Origin: Prevotellaceae bacterium UBA4361
GTDB lineage: Bacteria > Bacteroidota > Bacteroidia > Bacteroidales > Bacteroidaceae
Direction: 5' to 3'
DNA: 64,000 bases
NCBI GenBank assembly: GCA_002393575.1
Contig: DGSN01000032.1
Coordinates: forward strand, 46,897 to 110,896
The number at the start of each line of letters is the position of its first letter. Within the stretch, counting starts at the first letter, position 1. The translations under genes were made by a program, and so were the position numbers. The notes under the pieces were generated by a model, which worked only from the letters and a program-made list of their open reading frames with translations, had not been told where the DNA came from and did not search any database. This document shows positions 28,968-37,216 of this stretch, in pieces.

Positions 28968-29360
28968 AACAATTATAAAAGTATTGTGTTTGAGATGTAC
29001 TTTCTACGATGAAATAATCTTTTTACCTAAAGACTACATTTTCTTTTCCAATTTGCAAAGATAGGTCAAAATCCCGAATTATGCAAAAGCATCGCCGTTT
29101 TTTGAGTGTTTTTTCTAATATATTGAATATCGTTTGAATTTTTATGCAAAAATCGCATCTTCTATGCATAAATTGTAAACAAAAGAAATGGAAAACCATT
29201 CATAACTCAAAGCCCTTGTTTATTCTAAGGAGTAAAGGAGATTTGGAGTTTACATATAGATGCTGGGAAATCCTTTATTAAGAACTAATCAGGAAGCCCT
29301 AAAAAGACTATTACAGACGATTACGGGATTTACAAGAGAAGCGAACTATCAACACGAAAA
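28968..29360. other. Intergenic leader/promoter region upstream of carB
   Basis: No open frame or RNA gene is evident. The left part holds the carB promoter (29056-29088); the rest to 29360 is AT-rich sequence in which I see no clear structure. It leads into the 22-bp array at 29361. Confidence 0.6.
29056..29088 (-). promoter_or_regulatory. carB promoter
   Basis: On the minus strand TTTTG (29084-29088) is followed after exactly 20 bp by TATCTTTG (29056-29063). This is an excellent match to the Bacteroidota housekeeping promoter. The leader would be about 80 nt. Confidence 0.75.
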
Positions 29361-29514
29361 AAACGAGCGCTCGTTTTCAATTAAACGAAGGCTCGTTTTA
29401 AACAAAACGGGCGCTCGTTTTGTCAGTTAATCCCCAATCGAGAAATCGAAAATCCCCAATCGGGGATTTGTGATTCCCAAATTGAGGATTTAAGGATCCC
29501 AAATGGTGAAATAA
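29361..29514. repeat. 22-bp-period array, about seven units in two sub-blocks
   Basis: Three units (29361-29382, 29383-29404, 29405-29426) share AAACGRRSGCTCGTTTT around the palindrome CGAGCGCTCG. They are followed by about four units of similar length (29427 on) based on ATCCCCAATCGGGGAT, also palindromic, with one slip of 1 bp. The array ends 12 bp from the lutC stop. Confidence 0.8.
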
Positions 29515-29525
29515 CTAAATCTAAA

Positions 29526-30107
29526 TCAAGGGATAAGGATGACGGTGAGGGTACGTGCAGCTTGCGCACCCATGACGAGCACTTGGGCTATGTCGGCAGT
29601 CTTGCTGGGACCGCTAATGAAGGTGCCATAGCCAAGGTCGTTGAAGGAAATGCGTCGGTAGGCTTCGTGCATATTGTTGACGATAGCTGCCTTCGGAAGG
29701 AGAATGACAAGGTTTTCGGAGATGAAGCAGACGGCACGTTCCTTCATGGTCTGTGGAATCCAGACACAGGCATTTTCGGCTACGCCAAATTCGCCTCGTA
29801 CTATGCCCACATCTGTGCCGTTGAGTGACTGGGCTGTGGGTGTGGTGTCGGGGTTGCGCGTGGCAATGGTGATTTCAGGAAGACTGGAAGCAATCTCCTT
29901 GGCATCGGGATAAAGACTGCGGATGAGTTGGTTGATGTCGTCACCGGCTTGCAGTTCTACTACTTTTCCTCCGACGCTTTTCGTCATGGAAATGAACTGG
30001 GCAAGAGGGTCGGCGTATGTGGTGGCATCGATTTGAATGTCGGGCATCGGGAAACGCTCCTTGATGCTATTCTTGAGGGATGATAGGATTTGGGATTTGG
30101 TGGACAT
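29526..30107 (-). CDS. lutC: Lactate utilization protein C (LUD domain)
   Basis: The 193-residue product is a LUD-domain protein (GIVRGEFGVAENACVWIP, then AVCFISENLVILLP and GTFISGPSKTADIAQVLVMG). With LutA and LutB it forms an iron-sulfur complex that oxidises L-lactate to pyruvate. It is the third gene of lutABC, separated from lutB by a 75-bp C-rich repeat spacer. Confidence 0.9.
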   Translation of the reverse strand: MSTKSQILSSLKNSIKERFPMPDIQIDATTYADPLAQFISMTKSVGGKVVELQAGDDINQLIRSLYPDAKEIASSLPEITIATRNPDTTPTAQSLNGTDVGIVRGEFGVAENACVWIPQTMKERAVCFISENLVILLPKAAIVNNMHEAYRRISFNDLGYGTFISGPSKTADIAQVLVMGAQAARTLTVILIP

Positions 30108-30178
30108 GGGGATGGGAAGGATGGGGTTAATGGGGAGGATGGGGTTAATGGGATTAATGGGGAGGATGGGGACTATCT
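30108..30178. repeat. G/C-skewed 18-bp repeat in the lutB-lutC spacer
   Basis: The + strand repeats GGATGGGGTTAATGGGGA about three times with small deletions. Several G3-4 runs with loops of 2-6 bases meet the usual G-quadruplex pattern on the + strand, which is the template for lut transcription. Confidence 0.75.
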
Positions 30179-30182
30179 AAAA

Positions 30183-31556
30183 TCAATGGGATAAGCCTTT
30201 CTTCCAGAGGGAGTGGAAGGATTGCTTTGGGAACTGCATCATTTCGTGTCCTTCGCCCCAAGGGTTGAGAGGCAAGTAGATGATGGAGCGCGGAATGCGG
30301 TTGGCAAGCGGAGAAACCCAAAGGGCTGAGTTGTAGATGCCCCAGTGGTTGAAGACGAAAGACATGGCTGAGGACATGAGCTTTTTCTCTGGATTGGCTG
30401 TACCGAAGGAAGGGAGCTGTTGCCTCCATTTGTAGATTTGGTCGCCCAAATCAATCTTCACGGGACAGACTGTCTGACAAGAAAGGCAGAGGGTGCAGGC
30501 AGAGACATTGCCACTATGCTCTTTCGGATTACGCAACATGCCGAGGTTGATGCCGATAGGTCCTGGGATGAAATAGCTGTAGGAATAGCCACCACTGCGT
30601 CGATAGACAGGACAGGTGTTCATGCAACTGCCACAGCGGATGCACTTGAGCGATTCCCAATGCTCAGGATTACTCAGCCATTGACTGCGTCCGTTATCCA
30701 CAAGGATGATGTGCATAGGTGCTGCCGTTGGTCGTGCCTTTCGGAAATGGCTGGTGTAGGTGGTAGTTGGCTGTCCTGTACCTGCACGGCAGAGCATTCG
30801 TTGGAAAACTGCAAGGCAATCGTAGTTAGGGATTACCTTTTCGAGTCCGATGGCTGCGATGTGTAGCTTTGGGCAGGAAGTGCTCATGTCGGCATTTCCT
30901 TCGTTGGTGCATACCACGATGTCGCCCGTTTCAGCAATACCGAAATTACCTCCCGTCATACCAGCGTCGGCTGTGAGAAATTCGTTGCGGAGAGAGAGAC
31001 GAGCCATGTAAGTAAGGTACGTTGGGTCATGATTACCTTTCTCCGTACCCAATTTTTCTTCAAAAAGTTCACCCACATCGTCGTGATTGAGGTGGATGGC
31101 AGGCATGACGATGTGGCTTGGCTTTTGTCCTTTGAGTTGGATGATGCGCTCGCCCAGGTCGGTTTCCACCACTTCAATGCCATGTGCTTCCAAATAAGGA
31201 TTCATCTCGCACTCTTCGGTCAGCATCGACTTGCTCTTCACCATCTTCTTCACGTTGTGCTCACGAAGGATGGACAGGACTATCTCGTTGAATTCTGCAG
31301 CATCCTTTGCCCAATGGACAATGCAGCCGTTCTTCTCTGCATTGGTGGAGAACTGGTCGAGGTATTGGTCGAGGTGCGTCAAGGTGTGTCGCTTGATGGC
31401 AGAAGCCGTTTCACGCAACTGTTCCCATTCTTTCAGACCGTATGCCATATTGTCGCGCTTGGTGCGAACGGACCAGAATGTTTGGTCGTGCCACTTTGCA
31501 TACTTTTGGTTCTTGAGAAATTCTTTTGCCGCTTTGCTGTGTGCTGTATTACTCAT
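30183..31556 (-). CDS. lutB: Lactate utilization iron-sulfur protein B
   Basis: The 457-residue product has an N-terminal LUD domain (MLTEECEMNPYLEAHGIEVVET, then TAETGD-like FGIAETGDIV) and two ferredoxin-type 4Fe-4S motifs, CIRCGSCMNTCPVY and CTLCLSCQTVCPV. It is the electron-transfer core of the LutABC lactate oxidase. The start at 31556 overlaps the lutA stop by 4 nt (ATGA), which decides it against a longer frame to 31643. Confidence 0.93.
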   Translation of the reverse strand: MSNTAHSKAAKEFLKNQKYAKWHDQTFWSVRTKRDNMAYGLKEWEQLRETASAIKRHTLTHLDQYLDQFSTNAEKNGCIVHWAKDAAEFNEIVLSILREHNVKKMVKSKSMLTEECEMNPYLEAHGIEVVETDLGERIIQLKGQKPSHIVMPAIHLNHDDVGELFEEKLGTEKGNHDPTYLTYMARLSLRNEFLTADAGMTGGNFGIAETGDIVVCTNEGNADMSTSCPKLHIAAIGLEKVIPNYDCLAVFQRMLCRAGTGQPTTTYTSHFRKARPTAAPMHIILVDNGRSQWLSNPEHWESLKCIRCGSCMNTCPVYRRSGGYSYSYFIPGPIGINLGMLRNPKEHSGNVSACTLCLSCQTVCPVKIDLGDQIYKWRQQLPSFGTANPEKKLMSSAMSFVFNHWGIYNSALWVSPLANRIPRSIIYLPLNPWGEGHEMMQFPKQSFHSLWKKGLSH

Positions 31557-32290
31557 AGTCCTGCTGATAAAATTTGAACAACATGGATGAACTTGATAGG
31601 CAGATTCTGTCGCTTTGCCACTCCTGCCATGTGCATCAGGCAAGAAGAATCGGGACCTGTGACGTATTCAGCTCCTGTGGCAATGTGACGCTCCACCTTG
31701 TCTTTTCCCATTTGGGCACTGACGGCGGTCTCTTCTATGGAGAACATGCCACCAAAACCGCAGCACTCGTCCTTGCGTTCAGGTTCAATGACTTCCACCC
31801 CTTCAACAAGCTGGAGGAGGTCCTTTATTTTATTAAAAGGAGGAATGTTCTGCTCGCTCGGCGAGGACAGTCCTAATTCGCGCACTCCATGACAAGAATT
31901 GTGGAGACTCACCTTGTGAGGGAATTTTCCTGGTAGGCTCGTTGGTTTCACAACATCGTGCAAGAATTCGACAACGTCGATGACCTTCTGAGGAGTGACA
32001 CAATGGTGCTTGTCTTCGAACAAACGAGGGTAATTGAAACGGACAAAAGCTGTGCATGACACGGATGGGGCAACTACATAGTCGAACGACTTGAAAAGCT
32101 CTTCGAATTTTTCTGCAAGCGGAATAGCCTTGTCTTCGAATCCAGCATTTGCCATAGGTTGTCCGCAACAGGTTTGGCGTTCGGGATAGGTGACATCAAG
32201 TCCCAAGTGTGTGAGCAACTTATAGGTGGCAACGCCCACTTCGGGAAAGACGGCATCTACATAGCAAGGAATGAAAAGTCCTATTTTCAT
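31553..32290 (-). CDS. lutA: Lactate utilization protein A (CCG-domain iron-sulfur protein)
   Basis: The 245-residue product has two cysteine-rich CCG domains (RQTCCGQPMANAG and DECCGFGGMFS), each preceded by a further Cys pattern (PCYVDAVFP; HNSCHGVRELG). These bind Fe-S clusters as in glycolate oxidase subunit GlcF and succinate/heterodisulfide reductases. It is the first gene of lutABC. Confidence 0.92.
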   Translation of the reverse strand: MKIGLFIPCYVDAVFPEVGVATYKLLTHLGLDVTYPERQTCCGQPMANAGFEDKAIPLAEKFEELFKSFDYVVAPSVSCTAFVRFNYPRLFEDKHHCVTPQKVIDVVEFLHDVVKPTSLPGKFPHKVSLHNSCHGVRELGLSSPSEQNIPPFNKIKDLLQLVEGVEVIEPERKDECCGFGGMFSIEETAVSAQMGKDKVERHIATGAEYVTGPDSSCLMHMAGVAKRQNLPIKFIHVVQILSAGL

Positions 32291-32304
32291 GGATGGTTGG
32301 AATT

Positions 32305-32378
32305 AGTCTTAACCTTAACGCTAACCTTCACTTTTCCTTTCGGATGGTTGTTGTGGTTATGGTTACGTTATGGTTGAA
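32305..32378 (-). repeat. Leader repeat with CAACCATAACG start and GGTTAAGGTTAAG-like end (family D, lutA copy)
   Basis: Read on the minus strand, this part of the lutA leader starts CAACCATAACG, runs through ACCATAACCACAAC and CATCCG, and ends GTTAAGGTTAAG. A shorter copy with the same order of blocks lies at 47483-47537 in the leader of the lipoprotein gene at 47711. Each lies just after a predicted transcription start. Confidence 0.65.
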
Positions 32379-32391
32379 TGAAGAAATGCTG

Positions 32392-32423
32392 CAAATTTAG
32401 AGAAAATTATGTTGTTTTTCAAA
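32392..32423 (-). promoter_or_regulatory. lutA: lutABC promoter
   Basis: On the minus strand TTTG (32420-32423), a 20-bp spacer and TAAATTTG (32392-32399) match the Bacteroidota promoter exactly. It faces away from, and nearly abuts, the rpsA promoter. Confidence 0.75.
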
Positions 32424-32450
32424 GAATTAGGAGATTTTTTTGTATAAAAA

Positions 32451-32483
32451 TTGAATAGGAACCAGTAATTTTTCGTAACTTTG
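32451..32483 (+). promoter_or_regulatory. rpsA: rpsA promoter
   Basis: TTG at 32451-32453, a 22-bp spacer, then TAACTTTG at 32476-32483. Transcription would start near 32490. The about 90-nt leader holds a TGCGCA...TGCGCA stem (about 32494-32516) and then a T-rich, A-rich stretch before the ATG, with no Shine-Dalgarno sequence. Confidence 0.65.
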
Positions 32484-32581
32484 CATCCGCTTTGCGCAAG
32501 AACGAGTGTGCGCATCGCACTTTTTATCAACATAATGTCTAACATTATTAATTCAAATCATTTCTTTTTTTAAAACTTTTT

Positions 32582-34372
32582 ATGGACACTAAAAACATTC
32601 AACCGCTGGAAAATTTCGATTGGGATTTATTCGAAAATGGTGGTACAACTGCTGACAAGGCAGAGGCTGCAAAAGCCTACGAAGCAACCCTCAACAAGCT
32701 CGGTGACAACGACGTTGTTGAAGGTACTGTTTCAGCTATCAACGACCGCGAGGTTGTAGTCAACATCGGCTACAAGAGCGAGGGCGTTATCAACTCTAAC
32801 GAGTTCCGTTACAATCCAGAACTCGCAATTGGCGACACTGTTGAGGTTTACGTAGAAAACCTTGAGGACAAGAAGGGCCGTCTTGTACTCTCTCACACAA
32901 AGGCTCGCGCTGCACGCTCATGGGAGCGCGTAAATGCTGCGCTTGAGAAAGACGAAATCGTGAAGGGCTTCGTGAAATGCCGCACTAAGGGTGGTATGAT
33001 TGTTGACGTGCTTGGCACAGAAGCATTCCTCCCAGGCAGCCAGATTGACGTGAAGCCAATCCGCGACTACGATACATTCGTTGGCAAGACAATGGAATTC
33101 AAGATTGTGAAAATCAACCAGGAGTTCCGCAATGTTGTTGTTAGCCACAAGGCCCTCATCGAGGCTGAACTTGAGGCTCAGAAGAAGGAAATCATCGGCA
33201 AGCTCGAAAAGGGTCAGATTCTTGAAGGTACTGTTAAGAACATCACTTCTTACGGTGTATTCATCGACCTCGGTGGTGTTGACGGTCTCATCCACATCAC
33301 AGACCTCTCTTGGGGCCGCGTGAGCGATCCACACGAAGTGGTTGAACTCGACCAGAAGCTCAATGTTGTTATCATCGACTTCGACGACGAGAAGAAGCGC
33401 ATTGCTCTCGGCTTGAAGCAGCTCACTCCACATCCATGGGATGCTCTTGACCCTAACCTCAAGGTTGGTGACAAGGTTCATGGTAAGGTTGTTGTTATGG
33501 CTGACTACGGCGCATTCATTGAGATTGCTCCAGGCGTAGAAGGTCTCATCCACGTTTCAGAAATGAGCTGGAGCGCACACCTCCACAGCGCACAGGACTT
33601 CATGAAGGTTGGCGACGAAGTAGATGCAGTGATTTTGACTCTCGACCGCGACGAGCGTAAGATGAGCCTCGGCATCAAGCAGCTGAAGGAAGACCCATGG
33701 GAGAAGATTGAAGAGAAGTATCCTGTTGGCAGCCAGCACACAGCAAAGGTTCGCAACTTCACTAACTTCGGTGTATTCGTAGAAATCGAAGAAGGCGTTG
33801 ACGGTTTGATTCACATCAGCGACCTCTCTTGGACGAAGAAAATCAAGCACCCATCTGAATTCACAAAGATTGGCGAGCCTATCGAAGTGCAGGTTCTCGA
33901 CATCGACAAGGAAAACCGTCGTCTCTCTCTCGGCCACAAGCAGCTTGAGGACAACCCTTGGAACAACTTCGAAACTATCTTCACTCAGGACAGCGTTCAC
34001 AAAGGCAAGATTATCGAAGTGCTCGACAAGGGTGCAGTTATCCAGCTTGAAGGCGGTGTAGAAGGCTTTGCAACTCCAAAGCACCTCGTGAAGGAAGATG
34101 GTAGCCAGGCACAGCTTGGTGAAGAGCTTGACTTCAAGGTAATCGAATTCAACAAGGATGCTAAGCGCATCATCCTCTCTCACAGCCGTATCTTCGAAGA
34201 TGCTGCACGTGCAGAGGCTCGCGAACAGCGCAAGGCTGCCGCTGCTGCTAAGAAGGCTACTCGCCCTCAGAAGGAGCAGGGTCCATCAATCCAGAACAAG
34301 GCTGCAAGCCAGAGCCTCGGCGACATCGACGCTCTCGCAGCTCTGAAGGCTGAGATGGAAGGCAAGAAGTAA
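32582..34372 (+). CDS. rpsA: 30S ribosomal protein S1
   Basis: The 596-residue product contains six S1 RNA-binding repeats. Four are very clear (GTVKNITSYGVFIDLGGVDGLIH, GKVVVMADYGAFIEI, AKVRNFTNFGVFVEI and GKIIEVLDKGAVIQL) and two N-terminal ones are more divergent. A basic Ala/Lys-rich tail follows. S1 recruits mRNA to the 30S subunit. It is likely important here because genes in this window lack Shine-Dalgarno sites and have A-rich leaders. A terminator follows at 34402. Confidence 0.97.
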   Translation: MDTKNIQPLENFDWDLFENGGTTADKAEAAKAYEATLNKLGDNDVVEGTVSAINDREVVVNIGYKSEGVINSNEFRYNPELAIGDTVEVYVENLEDKKGRLVLSHTKARAARSWERVNAALEKDEIVKGFVKCRTKGGMIVDVLGTEAFLPGSQIDVKPIRDYDTFVGKTMEFKIVKINQEFRNVVVSHKALIEAELEAQKKEIIGKLEKGQILEGTVKNITSYGVFIDLGGVDGLIHITDLSWGRVSDPHEVVELDQKLNVVIIDFDDEKKRIALGLKQLTPHPWDALDPNLKVGDKVHGKVVVMADYGAFIEIAPGVEGLIHVSEMSWSAHLHSAQDFMKVGDEVDAVILTLDRDERKMSLGIKQLKEDPWEKIEEKYPVGSQHTAKVRNFTNFGVFVEIEEGVDGLIHISDLSWTKKIKHPSEFTKIGEPIEVQVLDIDKENRRLSLGHKQLEDNPWNNFETIFTQDSVHKGKIIEVLDKGAVIQLEGGVEGFATPKHLVKEDGSQAQLGEELDFKVIEFNKDAKRIILSHSRIFEDAARAEAREQRKAAAAAKKATRPQKEQGPSIQNKAASQSLGDIDALAALKAEMEGKK

Positions 34373-34401
34373 CGAATCGAATCCTTTTCTATAAACGATA
34401 G

Positions 34402-34454
34402 CGAAAACGAAGGCTTTGCCATCTGGATGGCAAGTTTTCGTTTTCGTTTTTTCG
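34402..34454 (+). terminator. rpsA intrinsic terminator
   Basis: CGAAAAC (34402-34408) and TTGCCATC pair with GGATGGCAA and GTTTTCG (ending 34440) in a long stem. A T-rich tract (34441-34454) follows. Confidence 0.8.
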
Positions 34455-34524
34455 TTAATATGGGATAAAGACCTACGGTTTTACATTCAGAAATACACCT
34501 TATATATAATATACGCGCGTAAAG

Positions 34525-35439
34525 ATGGAAAAATTTGAGGTGACGGTATTGGGATGCGGAAGTGCTCTGCCAACAGTGAAGCACAATGGCAGTGGCATGG
34601 TGGTGAATATTCGAGAGAAATACTTCTTAGTGGATTGTGCAGAGGGAACGCAGGTGGAACTTCGCCGAAACAGAATCCATTTGAATCGTCTCTTCACGGT
34701 TTTCATCACTCACCTTCATGGTGACCACTGCTTTGGTTTGATGGGACTCATCTCTACACTAGGACTCTTGGGACGCACTGCCCCACTCCACGTGTATGGG
34801 CCACAGGATATTGACACCCTCTATCAGCCACTCATCGACTACCACTGCAACGGCATGACTTACGAAGTGGTGTTTCACCCCATCGACACGCATCAAAACA
34901 CCTGCATATACGAAGACAGAAGCTTGCAAGTCTTTTCCATCCCCCTGAAACACAGAATTCGCTGTTGTGGATATTATTTTAAGGAGAAAGAATTGTCGCG
35001 ACATATTCTGAAGGATGCGATAGAAAAATACAACATCCCTATTTCACAAATCAACAATGTGAAAGCAGGACTCGACTATGTCATGCCAAATGGTGAAGTG
35101 ATTAAGAATGAACTCATCACCACTCCACCAACCCCAGCTCGTTCGTTCGCGTATTGCTCAGACACCGTGTTTCGTCCAGAAATTGCAGAGATGATGAAAG
35201 GTGTGGACTTACTCTACCATGAAGCAACCTTTGCAGAAAGCGAAAAGCAACTCTGCTCGAAGGTATATCACTCCACGGCAAAACAAGCTGCTGAGATTGC
35301 TCGACTCGCCGGAGCCAAACGACTGATGATAGGACACTATTCGTCAAGATATGATGACGAGTCTATCCTTCAGAAGGAAGCCTCGGAAGTATTCGAAAAC
35401 ACCATTTTAGCTAAAGAAGGACTTGTGGTAACGGTATAA
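34525..35439 (+). CDS. rnz: Ribonuclease Z
   Basis: The 304-residue metallo-beta-lactamase-fold protein has the zinc motif HLHGDH (residues 63-68), an N-terminal GCGSALPT loop, and the later ligands in FAYCSDT and IGHYSSRY. It matches bacterial RNase Z length. The enzyme trims tRNA 3' ends. It is monocistronic, with a terminator upstream and a new promoter downstream. Confidence 0.93.
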   Translation: MEKFEVTVLGCGSALPTVKHNGSGMVVNIREKYFLVDCAEGTQVELRRNRIHLNRLFTVFITHLHGDHCFGLMGLISTLGLLGRTAPLHVYGPQDIDTLYQPLIDYHCNGMTYEVVFHPIDTHQNTCIYEDRSLQVFSIPLKHRIRCCGYYFKEKELSRHILKDAIEKYNIPISQINNVKAGLDYVMPNGEVIKNELITTPPTPARSFAYCSDTVFRPEIAEMMKGVDLLYHEATFAESEKQLCSKVYHSTAKQAAEIARLAGAKRLMIGHYSSRYDDESILQKEASEVFENTILAKEGLVVTV

Positions 35440-35493
35440 TCACAGAAAAATTATAAAAAAAACGCACTAATTCGTAAAAAACAATCGAAAAAA

Positions 35494-35525
35494 TTTGCAA
35501 GATTGGTTTACTTACAATAAATTTG
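35494..35525 (+). promoter_or_regulatory. Promoter for the small secreted protein gene
   Basis: TTTG (35494-35497), a 20-bp spacer and TAAATTTG (35518-35525) are a perfect Bacteroidota promoter. The leader to the ATG would be about 120 nt. I see no clear fold or ORF in it. Confidence 0.7.
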
Positions 35526-35653
35526 CAATTGAAAACCGTGGAATAGGCTGTTGTCAATGGACAATTTGCCTTAAACATGGTACAAAAACATGTAAAATCA
35601 CGCAAATTACAAAGCATAAAAAAACGACAAAAGAACTTCAAAAATAGTTGCCT

Positions 35654-35971
35654 ATGATGAAGAAGATACTCATAATGATTACTGCGGCTTTCCTCCTTGC
35701 CATGCCAATGGAGGTGAAAGCTCAAGATATACAGCAGCAGCGCACAACCATTGAACAGGAGGTGGCTCCAATCACTATTAGTGTGAACGAGTCAACCATT
35801 CACATCAAGAATGCCGAGAAGATGGTGATAGAAATCTACAACATGACAGGTGTGAAAGTGGTGACTCAGCGCATTGACAGTTCCGACAAAATGATTGAGT
35901 TGGACAACCTGCCAAAGGGATGCTACATCATCAAGATTGGCAAAGTAGCTCGCAAAGTATATCTCCGCTAA
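35654..35971 (+). CDS. Small secreted protein consisting almost only of a sorting-domain-like region
   Basis: The 105-residue product has a signal peptide (1-24, ending MEVKAQ) and a linker of about 15 residues. The rest is a beta-rich region (ITISVNESTIHIKN, IEIYNMTGVKVV, LDNLPKGCYIIKIG, KVYLR) that matches the layout of type A C-terminal sorting domains of type IX secretion. Normally such a domain follows a large cargo; here there is none. The first ATG after the TTG is chosen. It has its own promoter and terminator. The role is unknown. Confidence 0.7.
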   Translation: MMKKILIMITAAFLLAMPMEVKAQDIQQQRTTIEQEVAPITISVNESTIHIKNAEKMVIEIYNMTGVKVVTQRIDSSDKMIELDNLPKGCYIIKIGKVARKVYLR

Positions 35972-35995
35972 ACTAATCTGCGGACATCTATAGAA

Positions 35996-36042
35996 GATTC
36001 CTTGTTTATGTCCTCACCAGACATAGACAGGGATTTTTTGAT
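35996..36042 (+). terminator. Intrinsic terminator after the small secreted protein
   Basis: TTCCTTGTTTATGTC (35998-36012) pairs with GACATAGACAGGGA (36020-36033), allowing one or two mismatches, and is followed by TTTTTT. Confidence 0.75.
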
Positions 36043-36057
36043 TAAAGAAGATGGAAC

Positions 36058-36624
36058 ATGAAACAATTTGACGAGCAAGAACTGGTAGCTCGACTTCAGA
36101 ATCCTTCGACACAGCGGCGAGCGTTTGAAGAAATGGTGGGCCACTTTGGAGAAAGCCTTTATTGGCAAATCCGAAGGATGGTGACCTATCATGATGATGC
36201 AGACGACGTGCTTCAGAACACGTTTCTCAAAGCGTGGAACAGCATAGGGAATTTCAGAGGTGATGCCAAACTGTCCACATGGCTCTTCAAGATTGCCTAC
36301 AATGAGAGCCTGACGTTCCTGAGCAAGCAGAGAGATACGATTTCGCTCGACACGAATGTGCTGGATGACGATGACGACGCCCCCACCCTTGCCAACACGC
36401 TGGAAAGCGATACATACTTCGACGGTGATGAAACGGAAGCCATGCTTCAAGCTGCTGTAGCATCCCTCCCAGCCAAACAACGAGCGGTTTTCAACATGAA
36501 GTATTTTCAGGAAATGAAATATGAAGACATGGCGGAAATCACGGGGACAAGTGTCGGAGCCTTGAAAGCATCCTACCACATTGCCGTGAAAAAAATAGAA
36601 GAATACTTCCAACAACGAGAATGA
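36058..36624 (+). CDS. ECF-type RNA polymerase sigma factor
   Basis: The 188-residue product has sigma-70 region 2 (about residues 22-92; DDADDVLQNTFLKAWNSIGNFRG) and region 4 (about 125-182; LPAKQRAVFNMKYFQEMKYEDMAEITGTSVGALKASYHIA). There is no region 1 or 3, which is typical of extracytoplasmic-function sigma factors. The next genes encode a single-pass membrane protein and a CpxP-like periplasmic protein, so an envelope-stress regulon is likely. Confidence 0.93.
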   Translation: MKQFDEQELVARLQNPSTQRRAFEEMVGHFGESLYWQIRRMVTYHDDADDVLQNTFLKAWNSIGNFRGDAKLSTWLFKIAYNESLTFLSKQRDTISLDTNVLDDDDDAPTLANTLESDTYFDGDETEAMLQAAVASLPAKQRAVFNMKYFQEMKYEDMAEITGTSVGALKASYHIAVKKIEEYFQQRE

Positions 36625-36730
36625 CAAGTTTGCGTATTGTTTTTTTTCAAAATATATGTAATTTTTTTGCATAAAAGATTAAACTATTTGCCAACTTATC
36701 AGTCATAAAGACAAGAAATCTACTTACAAT

Positions 36731-37120
36731 ATGAAGCAATTTGACATCAACAATCAAAGCAAGCGCAATCCCTTCACTGTTCCAGATGGTTATTTCGAGA
36801 ACCTGACGGCACGCGTGATGATGAACATTCCAGAAATGGAAGCTGAGGAGAAGGAAAGCGAGAACCATGCAAAGATTGTGAGTATGGAACCTCGCAAATC
36901 ATCGCGGAAGTGGATGGGATGGAGTATTGCTGCAGCTGCCTGCATTGCTGTGGCAGCACTCTTTATCACGATTCCAAAAGATTCGAATGGTGTTGGAGAA
37001 AGACGCATGGCACAGACAGAAACGTCTGCCACGTATGACTCTGAATATCAGGAGGAAATGTTGGAATATGCCATGGTGGACAACACCGACATCTACAGCT
37101 ACCTGTCGGGAGCAATGTAA
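36731..37120 (+). CDS. Single-pass membrane protein, putative anti-sigma factor
   Basis: The 129-residue product has a soluble N-terminus (1-60), one membrane helix (about 61-81; WSIAAAACIAVAALFITI) and an acidic outer tail (YQEEMLEYAMVDNTDIYSYL). No zinc-binding anti-sigma motif is present. Position after an ECF sigma gene and the topology support an anti-sigma role; similar proteins are common in Bacteroidota. The first residues (MKQFDINNQ) resemble the start of the sigma protein (MKQFDEQEL). Confidence 0.65.
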   Translation: MKQFDINNQSKRNPFTVPDGYFENLTARVMMNIPEMEAEEKESENHAKIVSMEPRKSSRKWMGWSIAAAACIAVAALFITIPKDSNGVGERRMAQTETSATYDSEYQEEMLEYAMVDNTDIYSYLSGAM

Positions 37121-37216
37121 TCTAAACCTTTATTTAATGGGGGTAGATTGCATTGTCCCCTTTCGAAAGAAAAACCGAACACGAGATTCTGAAGATAAAA
37201 TTAACAAACAGAAAGA

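Noticed and set aside
27366..29012. 548-aa open frame on the plus strand
   Set aside because: It lies opposite carB, which is certain; the translation is rich in His, Arg and Cys with no domain pattern.
29361..29514. CRISPR array
   Set aside because: The repeats are contiguous 22-bp units without 30-40 bp unique spacers, and there are no cas genes in the window.
31557..31643. N-terminal extension of LutB
   Set aside because: These codons overlap lutA in another frame; the ATGA overlap at 31553-31556 gives a coupled start that fits the family.
34375..34400. tRNA-like TTCGAATCC-type sequence after rpsA
   Set aside because: No cloverleaf can be drawn around it; it is the run-up to the rpsA terminator.
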